Source: Bacillota bacterium (GTDB lineage: Bacteria; Bacillota; Dehalobacteriia; UBA4068). Taken from it: a stretch of DNA of 12,102 bases. A model generated the notes under the pieces. The model worked only from the letters and a program-made list of their open reading frames with translations, did no database searches and was not told the origin of the DNA. How positions within the stretch are numbered: the first letter of the stretch is position 1; each line of letters begins with the position of its first letter. The stretch lies in contig JAFSIU010000190.1 in the NCBI GenBank assembly GCA_017439615.1, positions 1 through 12,102 of the forward strand. The letters are read 5' to 3'. This document shows, piece after piece, positions 1-6,384 of this stretch. Both the position numbers and the translations under genes were made by a program.

Positions 1-1
1 G

Positions 2-22
2 CCCTTCTTGCGAAGGGGTTTT
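2..22 (+). terminator. Possible terminator of a gene left of the window
   Basis: A perfect 6-bp stem, CCCTTC (2-7) and GAAGGG (12-17), with loop TTGC, is followed by GTTTT. The U tract is short and the hairpin sits at the window edge, so the gene it would end is not visible. It could equally be one unit of a small hairpin repeat. Confidence 0.35.
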
Positions 23-159
23 GAGCTGAGAGAGATGAGAAAACGCCTTGCGGCATTTTCTGCGATAAAGGAAATATGAAAAGTGCTTCCGAGATGACAG
101 AACCAAGATGTCCGCACTATCCATCAAGTAAATTGTTATAGACCTAACTAATTGTCTGT

Positions 160-185
160 AAAAAAACGAGCCATTGACATGCTCG
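160..185 (-). terminator. Leftward rho-independent terminator
   Basis: Read on the minus strand, CGAGC (185-181) pairs with GCTCG (171-167). The stem is extended by AT/AT around a GTCA loop with one bulged base, and seven consecutive U residues (166-160) follow directly. The A/T polarity makes this a minus-strand signal. There is no U tract on the plus strand. Confidence 0.55.
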
Positions 186-208
186 GCAAAATAAGTCTGT
201 TTATTCCT
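160..208 (-). ncRNA. Candidate ~50-nt RNA between a promoter and an adjacent terminator
   Basis: The predicted transcript would begin near 208, just downstream of the TTGACA/TAGAAT promoter, and end in the U7 tract at 160-166. It has no ORF with a ribosome binding site. It does not match any RNA family I can recognise. It may be a short regulatory RNA, an attenuated leader for a gene beyond the left edge, or a chance pairing of signals. Confidence 0.2.
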
Positions 209-214
209 GCAATT

Positions 215-244
215 ATTCTATCACGCGCATGTCGTATCTGTCAA
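215..244 (-). promoter_or_regulatory. Leftward sigma-A-type promoter
   Basis: On the minus strand a perfect -35 TTGACA (244-239) is followed after 18 nt by TAGAAT (220-215), a good -10. Transcription would start near 208 and run left. No minus-strand gene is visible to its left within the window. A minus-strand terminator hairpin follows after about 25 nt. Confidence 0.4.
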
Positions 245-331
245 GAAAAAACAAAACAGTTTAATTTATTAACTGCCTAATGTTATGTGTTTTTCGATTA
301 GCTGTGTATGTTGTTATGGATAGAGGGGAAT

Positions 332-409
332 ATGATACGCAAAGAAAATTTATTGATTTTTCTTAAGCTTTTTGGTGTTTGTGTATTTTCATACTATATG
401 GTAAAATAA
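332..409 (+). CDS. Candidate 25-residue small membrane peptide
   Basis: An ATG at 332 is preceded by AGAGGGG (322-328), a usable ribosome binding site though only 3 nt from the ATG. It opens a 25-codon frame ending in TAA at 407-409. The peptide has a basic start (MIRKE) and then a mostly hydrophobic stretch (LLIFLKLFGVCVFSYYMV), as expected of a single-pass small membrane protein. It overlaps the proposed promoter of the downstream operon (379-407). No family is recognised. In AT-rich DNA such frames arise by chance, so the call rests only on the RBS and hydrophobic pattern. Confidence 0.22.
   Translation: MIRKENLLIFLKLFGVCVFSYYMVK
379..407 (+). promoter_or_regulatory. Likely promoter of the mobA-fdhD/fdhF operon
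   Basis: TTGTGT (379-384), a weak -35, is followed after 17 nt by TAAAAT (402-407). The -10 is preceded by TGG, which makes it an extended -10 (TGN). The start point would be near 414, giving a leader of about 20 nt before the gene at 436. An AT-rich dyad (AAGAAAA at 342-348, TTTTCTT at 358-364) lies about 60 nt upstream of that start point and could be a regulator site. Confidence 0.4.
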
Positions 410-424
410 AATGATAACAGATTT

Positions 425-430
425 GGAGGA
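425..430 (+). promoter_or_regulatory. Ribosome binding site that fixes the start at 436
   Basis: GGAGGA at 425-430 overlaps the first in-frame ATG (430-432), so that codon cannot be served by it. The second in-frame ATG at 436 lies 5 nt downstream of the GGAGGA and is the better start. Confidence 0.7.
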
Positions 431-435
431 TGCAA

Positions 436-1692
436 ATGTCGCAATTGTTTGGCAGCTGCACAATGCTTGCCGGCGGGGCAAGCAGCAGAATGGGCAGAGA
501 CAAGGAGCTTATTTCCGAGAACACTGCCTCAATTTTGCATGAACTGGAAGCGCTGTTTGCACAAATCCTTGTCAGTACCAAAAACCCTGCGCTTTATGCA
601 GAAAAAAGAATTCTGCCTATCAATGATATTATCTCTGATTGCGGTCCCTTGGGCGGAATTTTCTCGGCACTTTGCATTTCTGCTTCGCAATATCTTTTTG
701 TTGTACCCTGCGATATGCCGAACATAAACCGTCAGCTCATTTTGTATATGCAGCAAAAAACGGCTGAAAAGCTTCCGGATATCTGTATTTTCGCTTCTGA
801 ACGCGGACTTGAGCCTTTGGTTGGTTTTTATTCCAAAGCAATTTTGGAAGAAATGCGTGAATTCCTGCTCTCTGGCGGCCGCAAAATGCATACTTTTTTG
901 GAAAACAAAAATTGCCTTATCATTGAAGCCTCTGAGCTCAAGCAGGTGCGGGCGCAGACCTTCGCCAATATCAATCACGAAAAGACAGTTGATGCTGCAT
1001 CTTTGGAGCTGACTGAAAAACTGCCTGCCAAAAGATATAATAAACAGGGCAGCAGTGAGATAGATGAAACTGTGGCAAAAGAAATCTCCCTGCAATTATT
1101 CTGCAATGGAAGCTTATGCGATGAGGTAGCCTGCTCACCCTCTGCTTTGGAGGAAATGGCGTTGGGACGATTATATACATTGGGTTTGCTGCATGATATG
1201 TCCGAATTGCAGGAATTGAGCATAAGAGATTCTGCCGCCTTTGCCCAAATCGAAGCAAATGATTTTAAGCCAACAAAGGCAGAGCAAAAGAAATTTGATG
1301 CCGCGTGCCTGACTGCGCTTTCGGCAGAATTTCTTTCACATTCACAGGTTTTCGAAAAAACAGGTGGTGTGCACAGCGCTGCTGTCAGCGATGGCAAGAG
1401 CTTGCTTTGCTTTTTTGAGGATATCGGCCGCTTCAATGCGGTGGATAAATGTATAGGCTTTTGCCTGCAAAACGGTATAGATATGCGCCGGAATGTGCTT
1501 TATACCAGCGGCAGAATAGCCTCCCAAATGGCAGAAAAGGCAGTGTTTGCGGGCTTCCCGCTGCTTGTGAGCCGTGCTGCCCCCACGGATAAGGCCATAG
1601 CATTGGCACAGGAAAAGGGGCTTTCACTGATTGCATTTGCCAGAAACGGCAGATTTAATATGTATTGCGGATATGAGAGAGTGGTGTTTTGA
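436..1692 (+). CDS. mobA-fdhD: MobA-FdhD fusion: Mo cofactor guanylyltransferase / formate dehydrogenase accessory protein
   Basis: This 418-residue cytoplasmic protein joins two cofactor-maturation activities. Residues ~1-190 are MobA-like. They carry the nucleotide-binding signature LAGGASSRMGRDK (11-23), GPLGGI (70-75) and PCDMP (91-95). MobA attaches GMP to molybdopterin to make the MGD cofactor. Residues ~205-418 are FdhD-like: EEMALGRLYTLGLL (239-252), TGGVHSAA (309-316), EDIGRFNAVDK (328-338), TSGRIASQMAEKA (357-369) and FARNGRFNMY (401-410). FdhD normally relays sulfur from IscS to the cofactor before it enters formate dehydrogenase. The CxxC loop that performs the relay in characterised FdhD proteins is not visible, and the usual His in GRHNAVDK is Phe333. 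The start follows the GGAGGA at 425-430. The stop is 1 nt before the formate dehydrogenase ATG, so the two genes are almost certainly co-transcribed and translationally coupled. Family assignment of both halves is firm; retained FdhD chemistry is uncertain. Confidence 0.9.
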   Translation: MSQLFGSCTMLAGGASSRMGRDKELISENTASILHELEALFAQILVSTKNPALYAEKRILPINDIISDCGPLGGIFSALCISASQYLFVVPCDMPNINRQLILYMQQKTAEKLPDICIFASERGLEPLVGFYSKAILEEMREFLLSGGRKMHTFLENKNCLIIEASELKQVRAQTFANINHEKTVDAASLELTEKLPAKRYNKQGSSEIDETVAKEISLQLFCNGSLCDEVACSPSALEEMALGRLYTLGLLHDMSELQELSIRDSAAFAQIEANDFKPTKAEQKKFDAACLTALSAEFLSHSQVFEKTGGVHSAAVSDGKSLLCFFEDIGRFNAVDKCIGFCLQNGIDMRRNVLYTSGRIASQMAEKAVFAGFPLLVSRAAPTDKAIALAQEKGLSLIAFARNGRFNMYCGYERVVF

Positions 1693-1693
1693 A

Positions 1694-4345
1694 ATGGAAA
1701 AAATCAAAGTAACTATTAACGGCAAGGAATATTCATTTGAAAAAAGAAAATCAGTCTGGCAGGCAGCCAAAGAAAACGGTTTTGAAATACCGTCATTTTG
1801 TATGTATAAGGGTATATGTACAGATGGCGATTGCGGCGTCTGTCTTGCCAAGGTCAATGGCGAGATCGTCAAGACCTGTCGACTTCCAATCACAGACGGT
1901 ATGGATGTCAGAACCTATGATGCCGAGATTTTTGAAGCGCGCAAAGCAGCATTGGAAAAAATCATTGCCAAGCATGATGGACGATGCCTGACCTGCTTCA
2001 AAAATACTCAATGCGAGCTTCAGGACTTGGCTTATATCTATGAATGTGATGGAGAAATCGGCAGCGATATCGAGCTCGAAGCAAGAAACAGGGAAAATAA
2101 ATTCTTTATCTACGATACAAATCGCTGTATCCATTGTCATCGCTGCATTGATGTCTGCAGCTTTTTGCAGGGCGTTGGTGCTATCAGCGAAAAGGATGGC
2201 AAGCTGGTCTTTGCATCTGAAGGCGCCCGTGCTTGTGTTTCCTGCGGCAACTGTCTGCAGGCTTGTCCTGTCGGAGCTATCACCCCGAAGGCTGCTTCAT
2301 ATAATGTGCATAATCATCAGAAAACTCTCACAACCTGCTCATATTGCGGTGTGGGCTGTCAGCTGGAGCTTTATTCCTATAATGGTAAGCTCACAGGTGT
2401 CAGAGGTGCCAAAGGTGTCAATCATGAGCTCACCTGCGTCAAGGGACGTTTTGCCTTCAATTTTGTCAATCATCCTGCCCGACTCAAAACTCCGCTCATC
2501 CGCAAGGATGGAGTGCTTGTTCCCTGCAGCTGGGATGAGGCTTTTGCTGCTATCAAAGAGGCTTTTGATAAAGCTAAAGCACATGGTCCTGAGTCAATGG
2601 CAGGTCTTTCCTCCGCACGCTGCACCAATGAAGAAAACTATCTTTTCCAGAAGTTTATGAGAACTGTGGCAGGCACCAACAATGTTGACCATTGCGCCCG
2701 TCTTTGTCATGCCTCCACTGTTGCAGGTCTTGCACGCTCCTTTGGCAGCGGCGCTATGACCAACAGTATCAATGAAGCAGAAAAAACAGATGTTTTCCTT
2801 GTAACAGGCTCCAACACCACAGAAACACATCCCGTTATTGCAGCGGGGATCAGACGCGCACTGGCCAGAGGTGCCCGTTTGATCGTTGCAGAACCCCGCC
2901 GCATTGATTTGTGCCGTGATGCCAGCATTTTCCTGCAGATACGCCCCGGAACAAATGTCGCATTCCTTAATGGTATGATGAAAGCAATCGTAGAAGCCAA
3001 AGCATGGAACAAAGAATTTGTTGCCGAGCACTGCGAGGGTGCAGAGGAATTCTTTGCAGGCTTGGAAACTGTCTCCGTTTCCGAATGTGCTGAGATCTGC
3101 GGTATCAATGAACACAGACTTCGTGAAGCTGCCAAGCTTTATGCAGGTGTTGAAAATGCAGCAATTTATTATGCAATGGGTGTTACCCAGCATTCCACCG
3201 GTACGGATGGCGTAATGAGCGTTGCAAATCTTGCTATGCTCACAGGACAGATAGGCAGATTGGGTACCGGTGTCAACCCTTTGCGCGGACAAAACAATGT
3301 TCAGGGCTCCTGTGATATGGGTGCTTTGCCAGGTGATCTGACAGGTTATCAGAAAACCGCCAATGCCGAAGCCCGTGCCAAATTTGAAGCAGCATGGAAT
3401 TGTGAATTGCCGCAGAATGTCGGTCTTACCTCCACCGAAATGATTGAGAAAATCGAAGAAGGCAAAATCCGTTTCCTTTATATCATGGGTGAGAATCCGC
3501 TTGTTTCCGATGCTGATCTGAATCGCACGGCAGAGGCCTTCCGCAATCCCGATTGCTTCAAGGTCGTGCAGGATATTTTCCTCACCGAAACAGCAGAAAT
3601 TGCCGATGTGGTTCTGCCTGCGGCATCCTTTGCGGAAAAGCTCGGCACCTTCACCTCCACCGAGCGCAAGGTTCAGCTTGTCCGTCCTGCTATTTCGCCT
3701 GTCGGTGATTCTCTGCCTGACTGGAAGATTATCTGCGAATTGGCAGGTTATCTCGGTGCTGATGGTTTCGATTTTACATCCCCTTCCGAGATTATGGATG
3801 AAATAGCGTCTGTTACTCCTTCTTATGGCGGCATTAGCTATGCCAGACTTGAGAATGGCGGCTTACATTGGCCCTGCCCCGATGCCGAGCATCCCGGCAC
3901 TCCTATGCTGCACAAGGACGGCAATTTCACTCGCGGCAAGGGACTTTTGTCCTTCCGTCCTTACAAGCCTGCTGTTGATCAGGTCGATGAGGAATATCCT
4001 CTGCTGCTCACCACGGGCAGAGTTCTCTATCAGTATCATACTGCGACAATGACCGGCAAAAATGAGCAGATTCAGGAAATTGCAGGCGAGAACTTTGTGG
4101 AAATAAATTATTCCGATGCCGAGCAATATGGCATTGATGAGGGAGATATTGTCAAAGTCAGCTCTCCCCGCGGCAGTGTTCAGGCACATGCCCGCATCAC
4201 AGCCAGAGTGGCTGAGGGAGTGCTCTTCATGCCCTTCCATTATGCTGACAATCCTGCCAACAAGCTCACCGCCGAGCATCTCGACCCGATTGCAAAAATC
4301 CCCGAATTCAAGGTCAACAAGGTCAAAATCACAAAACTCAGCTAA
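1694..4345 (+). CDS. fdhF: Formate dehydrogenase catalytic (alpha) subunit, NuoG-like N terminus, Cys type
   Basis: An 883-residue Mo/W-bis-MGD enzyme that interconverts formate and CO2 and passes electrons along an Fe-S wire. Domains in order: a [2Fe-2S] plant-type ferredoxin fold with C36, C47, C50 and C62; a His-Cys3 [4Fe-4S] site (H94, C98, C101, C107); two [4Fe-4S] ferredoxin motifs (C145/148/151/155 and C181/184/187/191); the molybdopterin-oxidoreductase [4Fe-4S] motif C215/218/222/248 with K250; then the large pterin-binding domains, including a C-terminal molybdopterin dinucleotide-binding domain (~770-880). The active-site motif is ARLCH, with C338 encoded by TGT at 2705-2707. The metal ligand is therefore Cys rather than selenocysteine, followed by the family His339. 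I chose ATG 1694 because MEKIKVTINGKEY is where the ferredoxin fold begins; an in-frame ATG at 1631 lies inside the upstream gene. No NuoE/F-like, ferredoxin or hydrogenase partner follows before the terminator, so the electron acceptor is not encoded here. Very likely an active subunit; Mo versus W cannot be decided. Confidence 0.95.
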   Translation: MEKIKVTINGKEYSFEKRKSVWQAAKENGFEIPSFCMYKGICTDGDCGVCLAKVNGEIVKTCRLPITDGMDVRTYDAEIFEARKAALEKIIAKHDGRCLTCFKNTQCELQDLAYIYECDGEIGSDIELEARNRENKFFIYDTNRCIHCHRCIDVCSFLQGVGAISEKDGKLVFASEGARACVSCGNCLQACPVGAITPKAASYNVHNHQKTLTTCSYCGVGCQLELYSYNGKLTGVRGAKGVNHELTCVKGRFAFNFVNHPARLKTPLIRKDGVLVPCSWDEAFAAIKEAFDKAKAHGPESMAGLSSARCTNEENYLFQKFMRTVAGTNNVDHCARLCHASTVAGLARSFGSGAMTNSINEAEKTDVFLVTGSNTTETHPVIAAGIRRALARGARLIVAEPRRIDLCRDASIFLQIRPGTNVAFLNGMMKAIVEAKAWNKEFVAEHCEGAEEFFAGLETVSVSECAEICGINEHRLREAAKLYAGVENAAIYYAMGVTQHSTGTDGVMSVANLAMLTGQIGRLGTGVNPLRGQNNVQGSCDMGALPGDLTGYQKTANAEARAKFEAAWNCELPQNVGLTSTEMIEKIEEGKIRFLYIMGENPLVSDADLNRTAEAFRNPDCFKVVQDIFLTETAEIADVVLPAASFAEKLGTFTSTERKVQLVRPAISPVGDSLPDWKIICELAGYLGADGFDFTSPSEIMDEIASVTPSYGGISYARLENGGLHWPCPDAEHPGTPMLHKDGNFTRGKGLLSFRPYKPAVDQVDEEYPLLLTTGRVLYQYHTATMTGKNEQIQEIAGENFVEINYSDAEQYGIDEGDIVKVSSPRGSVQAHARITARVAEGVLFMPFHYADNPANKLTAEHLDPIAKIPEFKVNKVKITKLS

Positions 4346-4352
4346 AAAAAGC

Positions 4353-4384
4353 AAGAGCCGCCTCAAAGTGAGGCGGCTCTTTTA
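4353..4384. terminator. Strong, probably bidirectional terminator between convergent operons
   Basis: AAGAGCCGCCTCA (4353-4365) pairs perfectly with TGAGGCGGCTCTT (4369-4381) around an AAG loop and runs into TTAT on the plus strand. On the minus strand the same hairpin is followed by GC and then seven T residues (4350-4344). It ends the formate dehydrogenase operon 8 nt after its stop and can also end the convergent M56 gene, which stops at 4446. Confidence 0.9.
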
Positions 4385-4445
4385 TAATGTTTTGGATAAA
4401 GCTATTCCGTTTTGGTTTCCTTATTTTTATTTTGGGTGTTTGGGG

Positions 4446-5894
4446 TTATTCACTGATTTCAAAAAAATCCAGCGGGTCGCAGGCAATACCGTCTTCCAGT
4501 ACATAGAAGCCGAGGCAGGCGCCTGTTGCCATACCTGTTGCACCAACCTTGCCAATGATATCGCCCTGCTTGACTGCATCTCCGACCTCAACAGCAAAGC
4601 TTGCGCAATGGCTGTATGCGGTGATAATGCCGTTTGCATGCTCGATCAGCAAAGTATTGCCTTTTTCTCTGTCATAGCCTGCCTGTTTGACTACACCGTC
4701 TGCCGCAGCAAAGATATTATCATTTGCGGAGCTGAGGGTGATATGGTCAAAAATCATTTTCTGCTTGCTGACGGGGTGAATGCGTACAGCAAAACGTGCG
4801 GTCAGGGTTGCATCCTGCAGGGGACATATCATCTGCAGCTCTTCTGCCTGAACAACGGCTTCTGTCTCGGGCTCTGTTTGGGGATCAGTGCTTGTGGCAG
4901 GAAGCATATTCTGCTGCTGTTCATCAGCAGTCGGCAGACTGTTTTTTTCGGGGCTTTGCGCAATGGCAGAGGTTGCGGTCGCCAGCAAAATTGCCAGTAC
5001 AAGCATCACCGAAAGTAGTTTTCCCATACGGGAAAGCTTCTGAGTTTTCATAATGGCTTTTATCCTTTCTTCTATGGCATTTTTGTTAAAGCCGCTGCAT
5101 AAAGGAGCAAAGCCTGCCTTTTGTTCTTCCAGACTTATCAATGCCATGGCGTAAGCCGCACGGCTGTCTGCTCCCAAGGTTCGCAGCACAGCCTCATCGC
5201 AGACAAGCTCGATATCACGATTGGCGAGTATATACATCACCCACACAAGCGGATTGAACCAGTGCAGGCAAAGAGCTGCCGCCAACAGATATTTGAGCAG
5301 GATATCATGATGGCGTATATGCATAAATTCATGCAGCAGCACGATGTTTTGCTGCCCTTTTTCTCCGCTCAAAAGAGATTTGGGCAGTATAACGGTTGGT
5401 TTGATTATGCCGTAGGTGAATGGCTGCAGTATTCTATCCGAAGAACGCAGCCGCACGCGGCGCTCGGTTCTGAAGGGTCTTTTGTCGGGTTCAAGCGGCA
5501 GAGAATCGGCGCATTTTCGCAAAAAACGTTGATGCGAAGCAATGAAAAAACTCGCACAAAGCAAGGCTCCCGCTGCATAAACCGCAGCTTGCCACGGGAA
5601 CGAAGCTTTTGCATTATTCTCCATGGGCTGCAGCTGCCATTGTTTGGGATCAACAGCAAAGCCGATTTTGTCAGCATCGCTTGTTGTCAGTCTTTCAATG
5701 CCGGCATCAAGACTCGGCAGCTCAAAGGGCAGCAGGCTTGCTGGCAGCTCAAAGGGTATCAGCAGACGCAGTAAAACTATGCACCAAAGCAGTATAAAAG
5801 TCTTTTTGGGTATTTTGTGCAGGCAAAGTGCTCTGATAATAACAATGGCTGTTATCAGTAATGCCGCGCAAAGACTCATTTCCAACAATTTCAT
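4446..5894 (-). CDS. M56 (BlaR1/MecR1-like) membrane metallopeptidase with degenerate M23-like sensor domain
   Basis: A 482-residue multi-pass membrane protein. Hydrophobic segments lie near residues 4-24, 32-50, 102-121, 203-222 and 292-312. The M56 zinc protease domain carries HEFMH (188-192) and the third-ligand region DIELVCDEAV (227-236), both intact. In BlaR1/MecR1 this domain, triggered from outside, leads to loss of the BlaI/MecI repressor. After the last membrane segment comes a polar linker rich in Gln, Thr and Glu (~313-350), then residues ~355-482 with an M23/LytM-like fold: RIHPVSKQK (371-379), AAADGVV (396-402), VGDAVKQGDIIGKVGATG (437-454), DPLDFF (473-478). Key M23 ligands are altered: the Asp four residues after H384 is Ser388, and the HLHFE motif reads CLGFY (460-464). 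H384 and H429 remain. The sensor domain is therefore probably binding-only. The start at 5894 follows AGGTGA, which overlaps the stop of the upstream BlaI-type gene 8 nt away, so the pair is coupled. Family firm; ligand (wall fragment or antibiotic) inferred. Confidence 0.88.
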   Translation of the reverse strand: MKLLEMSLCAALLITAIVIIRALCLHKIPKKTFILLWCIVLLRLLIPFELPASLLPFELPSLDAGIERLTTSDADKIGFAVDPKQWQLQPMENNAKASFPWQAAVYAAGALLCASFFIASHQRFLRKCADSLPLEPDKRPFRTERRVRLRSSDRILQPFTYGIIKPTVILPKSLLSGEKGQQNIVLLHEFMHIRHHDILLKYLLAAALCLHWFNPLVWVMYILANRDIELVCDEAVLRTLGADSRAAYAMALISLEEQKAGFAPLCSGFNKNAIEERIKAIMKTQKLSRMGKLLSVMLVLAILLATATSAIAQSPEKNSLPTADEQQQNMLPATSTDPQTEPETEAVVQAEELQMICPLQDATLTARFAVRIHPVSKQKMIFDHITLSSANDNIFAAADGVVKQAGYDREKGNTLLIEHANGIITAYSHCASFAVEVGDAVKQGDIIGKVGATGMATGACLGFYVLEDGIACDPLDFFEISE

Positions 5895-5902
5895 AGTATC
5901 AC

Positions 5903-6262
5903 CTATTTCAATTCATTGACCAGATGCTTCAGATGCGCGATTTCTTCCTTGCTCAGAACACGGTTCGAAAGCAGGGAGGCGATCAGTCCGTCAGCAGCCC
6001 CGCCATACATTTTGTTGATAAGCTCCTCTGTTTCAAATTCCTGAGCTTCGCGGCGGCTTATCAAAGCGCGGCACAGAAAATTAGGCTCAATGCGTTCAAT
6101 CGCACCCTTTTCAATGCATTTTTTCAATACTGTGTAGGTGGTCGTTTTGCTCCAGCCGATTTGCTCTGCGGTTTTTTCAGCGATTTCCTTGGCCGAAAGC
6201 TCGCCATGCTCCCACAGAAGCTCCATAACCTTCAATTCCGAGTCAAAAAGCTTGATTTTCAT
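5903..6262 (-). CDS. BlaI/MecI/CopY-family transcriptional repressor
   Basis: A 119-residue cytoplasmic repressor. Residues ~5-68 form the winged helix-turn-helix of the BlaI family: FDSELKVMELLWEHG (6-20), AKEIAEKTAEQIGWS (24-38) and the recognition helix region KTTTYTVLKKCIEKGAIER (39-57). Residues 76-119 are the dimerisation helices. Family members bind DNA as dimers and are inactivated when their partner membrane protease is triggered. The start is ATG at 6262, served by AAGGAG (6275-6270) 7 nt upstream; an in-frame ATG at 6358 would add 32 residues translated from the operator DNA and is not credible. The gene has its own promoter with two dyads sharing TTCTAT-N4-ATAGAA, so it probably represses itself and the coupled M56 gene. 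Length is normal for the family. BlaI-type rather than CopY: no Cys-x-Cys metal motif at the C terminus. Confidence 0.92.
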   Translation of the reverse strand: MKIKLFDSELKVMELLWEHGELSAKEIAEKTAEQIGWSKTTTYTVLKKCIEKGAIERIEPNFLCRALISRREAQEFETEELINKMYGGAADGLIASLLSNRVLSKEEIAHLKHLVNELK

Positions 6263-6300
6263 GTTTTTTCTCCTTGGGTTTCGAATTCGATAAAAGTTTG

Positions 6301-6316
6301 TTCTATTGCAATAGAA
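6301..6316. promoter_or_regulatory. Operator 1: 16-bp perfect palindrome in the leader
   Basis: TTCTATTGCAATAGAA is a perfect palindrome. Its outer six bases on each side equal the core of the dyad at 6322-6355. The centres are 30 bp apart, about three helical turns, so two repressor dimers could sit on the same DNA face. Confidence 0.65.
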
Positions 6317-6321
6317 TGTGC

Positions 6322-6355
6322 ACAGGCTCATTCTATCACAATAGAATGAGCCTGT
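6322..6355. promoter_or_regulatory. Operator 2: 15-bp-arm dyad over the promoter
   Basis: ACAGGCTCATTCTAT (6322-6336) and ATAGAATGAGCCTGT (6341-6355) are perfect inverted repeats around CACA. The core TTCTAT-N4-ATAGAA is shared with the second dyad at 6301-6316. It spans most of the -35, the spacer and the -10 of the minus-strand promoter. Confidence 0.7.
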
Positions 6356-6358
6356 CAA
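6330..6358 (-). promoter_or_regulatory. Promoter of the blaI-like/M56 operon
   Basis: Minus-strand TTGACA (6358-6353) is separated by exactly 17 nt from TAGAAT (6335-6330), a near-consensus sigma-A promoter. Start is expected near 6323, with a leader of about 60 nt to the ATG at 6262. The whole spacer and -10 lie inside a 34-bp dyad, as expected of a promoter blocked by a dimeric repressor. Confidence 0.75.
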
Positions 6359-6384
6359 TATGCTTTATTTAATTTTTTGTCGGA

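Larger units (their letters stand above)
1..435. other. Left-flank intergenic region before the formate dehydrogenase operon
   Basis: No recognisable protein family is encoded on either strand. The first ~100 bases carry two short hairpins that both have the loop TTGC (2-17 and 40-59). The segment around 72-100 (ATATGAAAAGTGCTTCCGAG) loosely resembles part of the hairpin repeat run at 9743-9847. From about 140 the sequence becomes AT-rich and contains the promoter and terminator signals listed separately. I see no riboswitch consensus: no T-box GGGTGGNACCGCG and no recognisable Moco-type leader. Confidence 0.6.

Noticed and set aside
76..141. 21-codon ORF with AAAGGA upstream (MKSASEMTEP...)
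   Set aside because: The composition is not protein-like, nothing supports it besides a weak ribosome binding site, and no plus-strand promoter is seen.
215..221. A third BlaI-type operator at the leftward promoter
   Set aside because: It has the ATAGAA half-site (as TGATAGAAT) but the other half, TTCTAT, is absent at the required spacing.
257..275. CAGTT/AACTG inverted repeat in the left flank
   Set aside because: Only 5 bp arms with a 9-nt AT-rich gap, expected by chance.
2705..2707. Possible selenocysteine at the formate dehydrogenase active site
   Set aside because: The codon is TGT (Cys), not TGA, and no SECIS-like hairpin is needed or evident.
4116..5018. 300-codon plus-strand frame running from the formate dehydrogenase end through the terminator
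   Set aside because: It overlaps two well-supported genes in other frames, crosses a strong terminator and has no domain signature.
6322..6355. The 15-bp-arm dyad as a terminator for the SLOG gene
   Set aside because: On the minus strand it is followed by GCACATTC, not a U tract. Its overlap with the -35/-10 and the shared core with the second palindrome fit an operator better.
6263..6358. Upstream ATG at 6358 giving a 151-residue repressor
   Set aside because: The added 32 residues are translated from the promoter/operator DNA, while ATG 6262 has AAGGAG at the right distance and begins at the family's normal N terminus.
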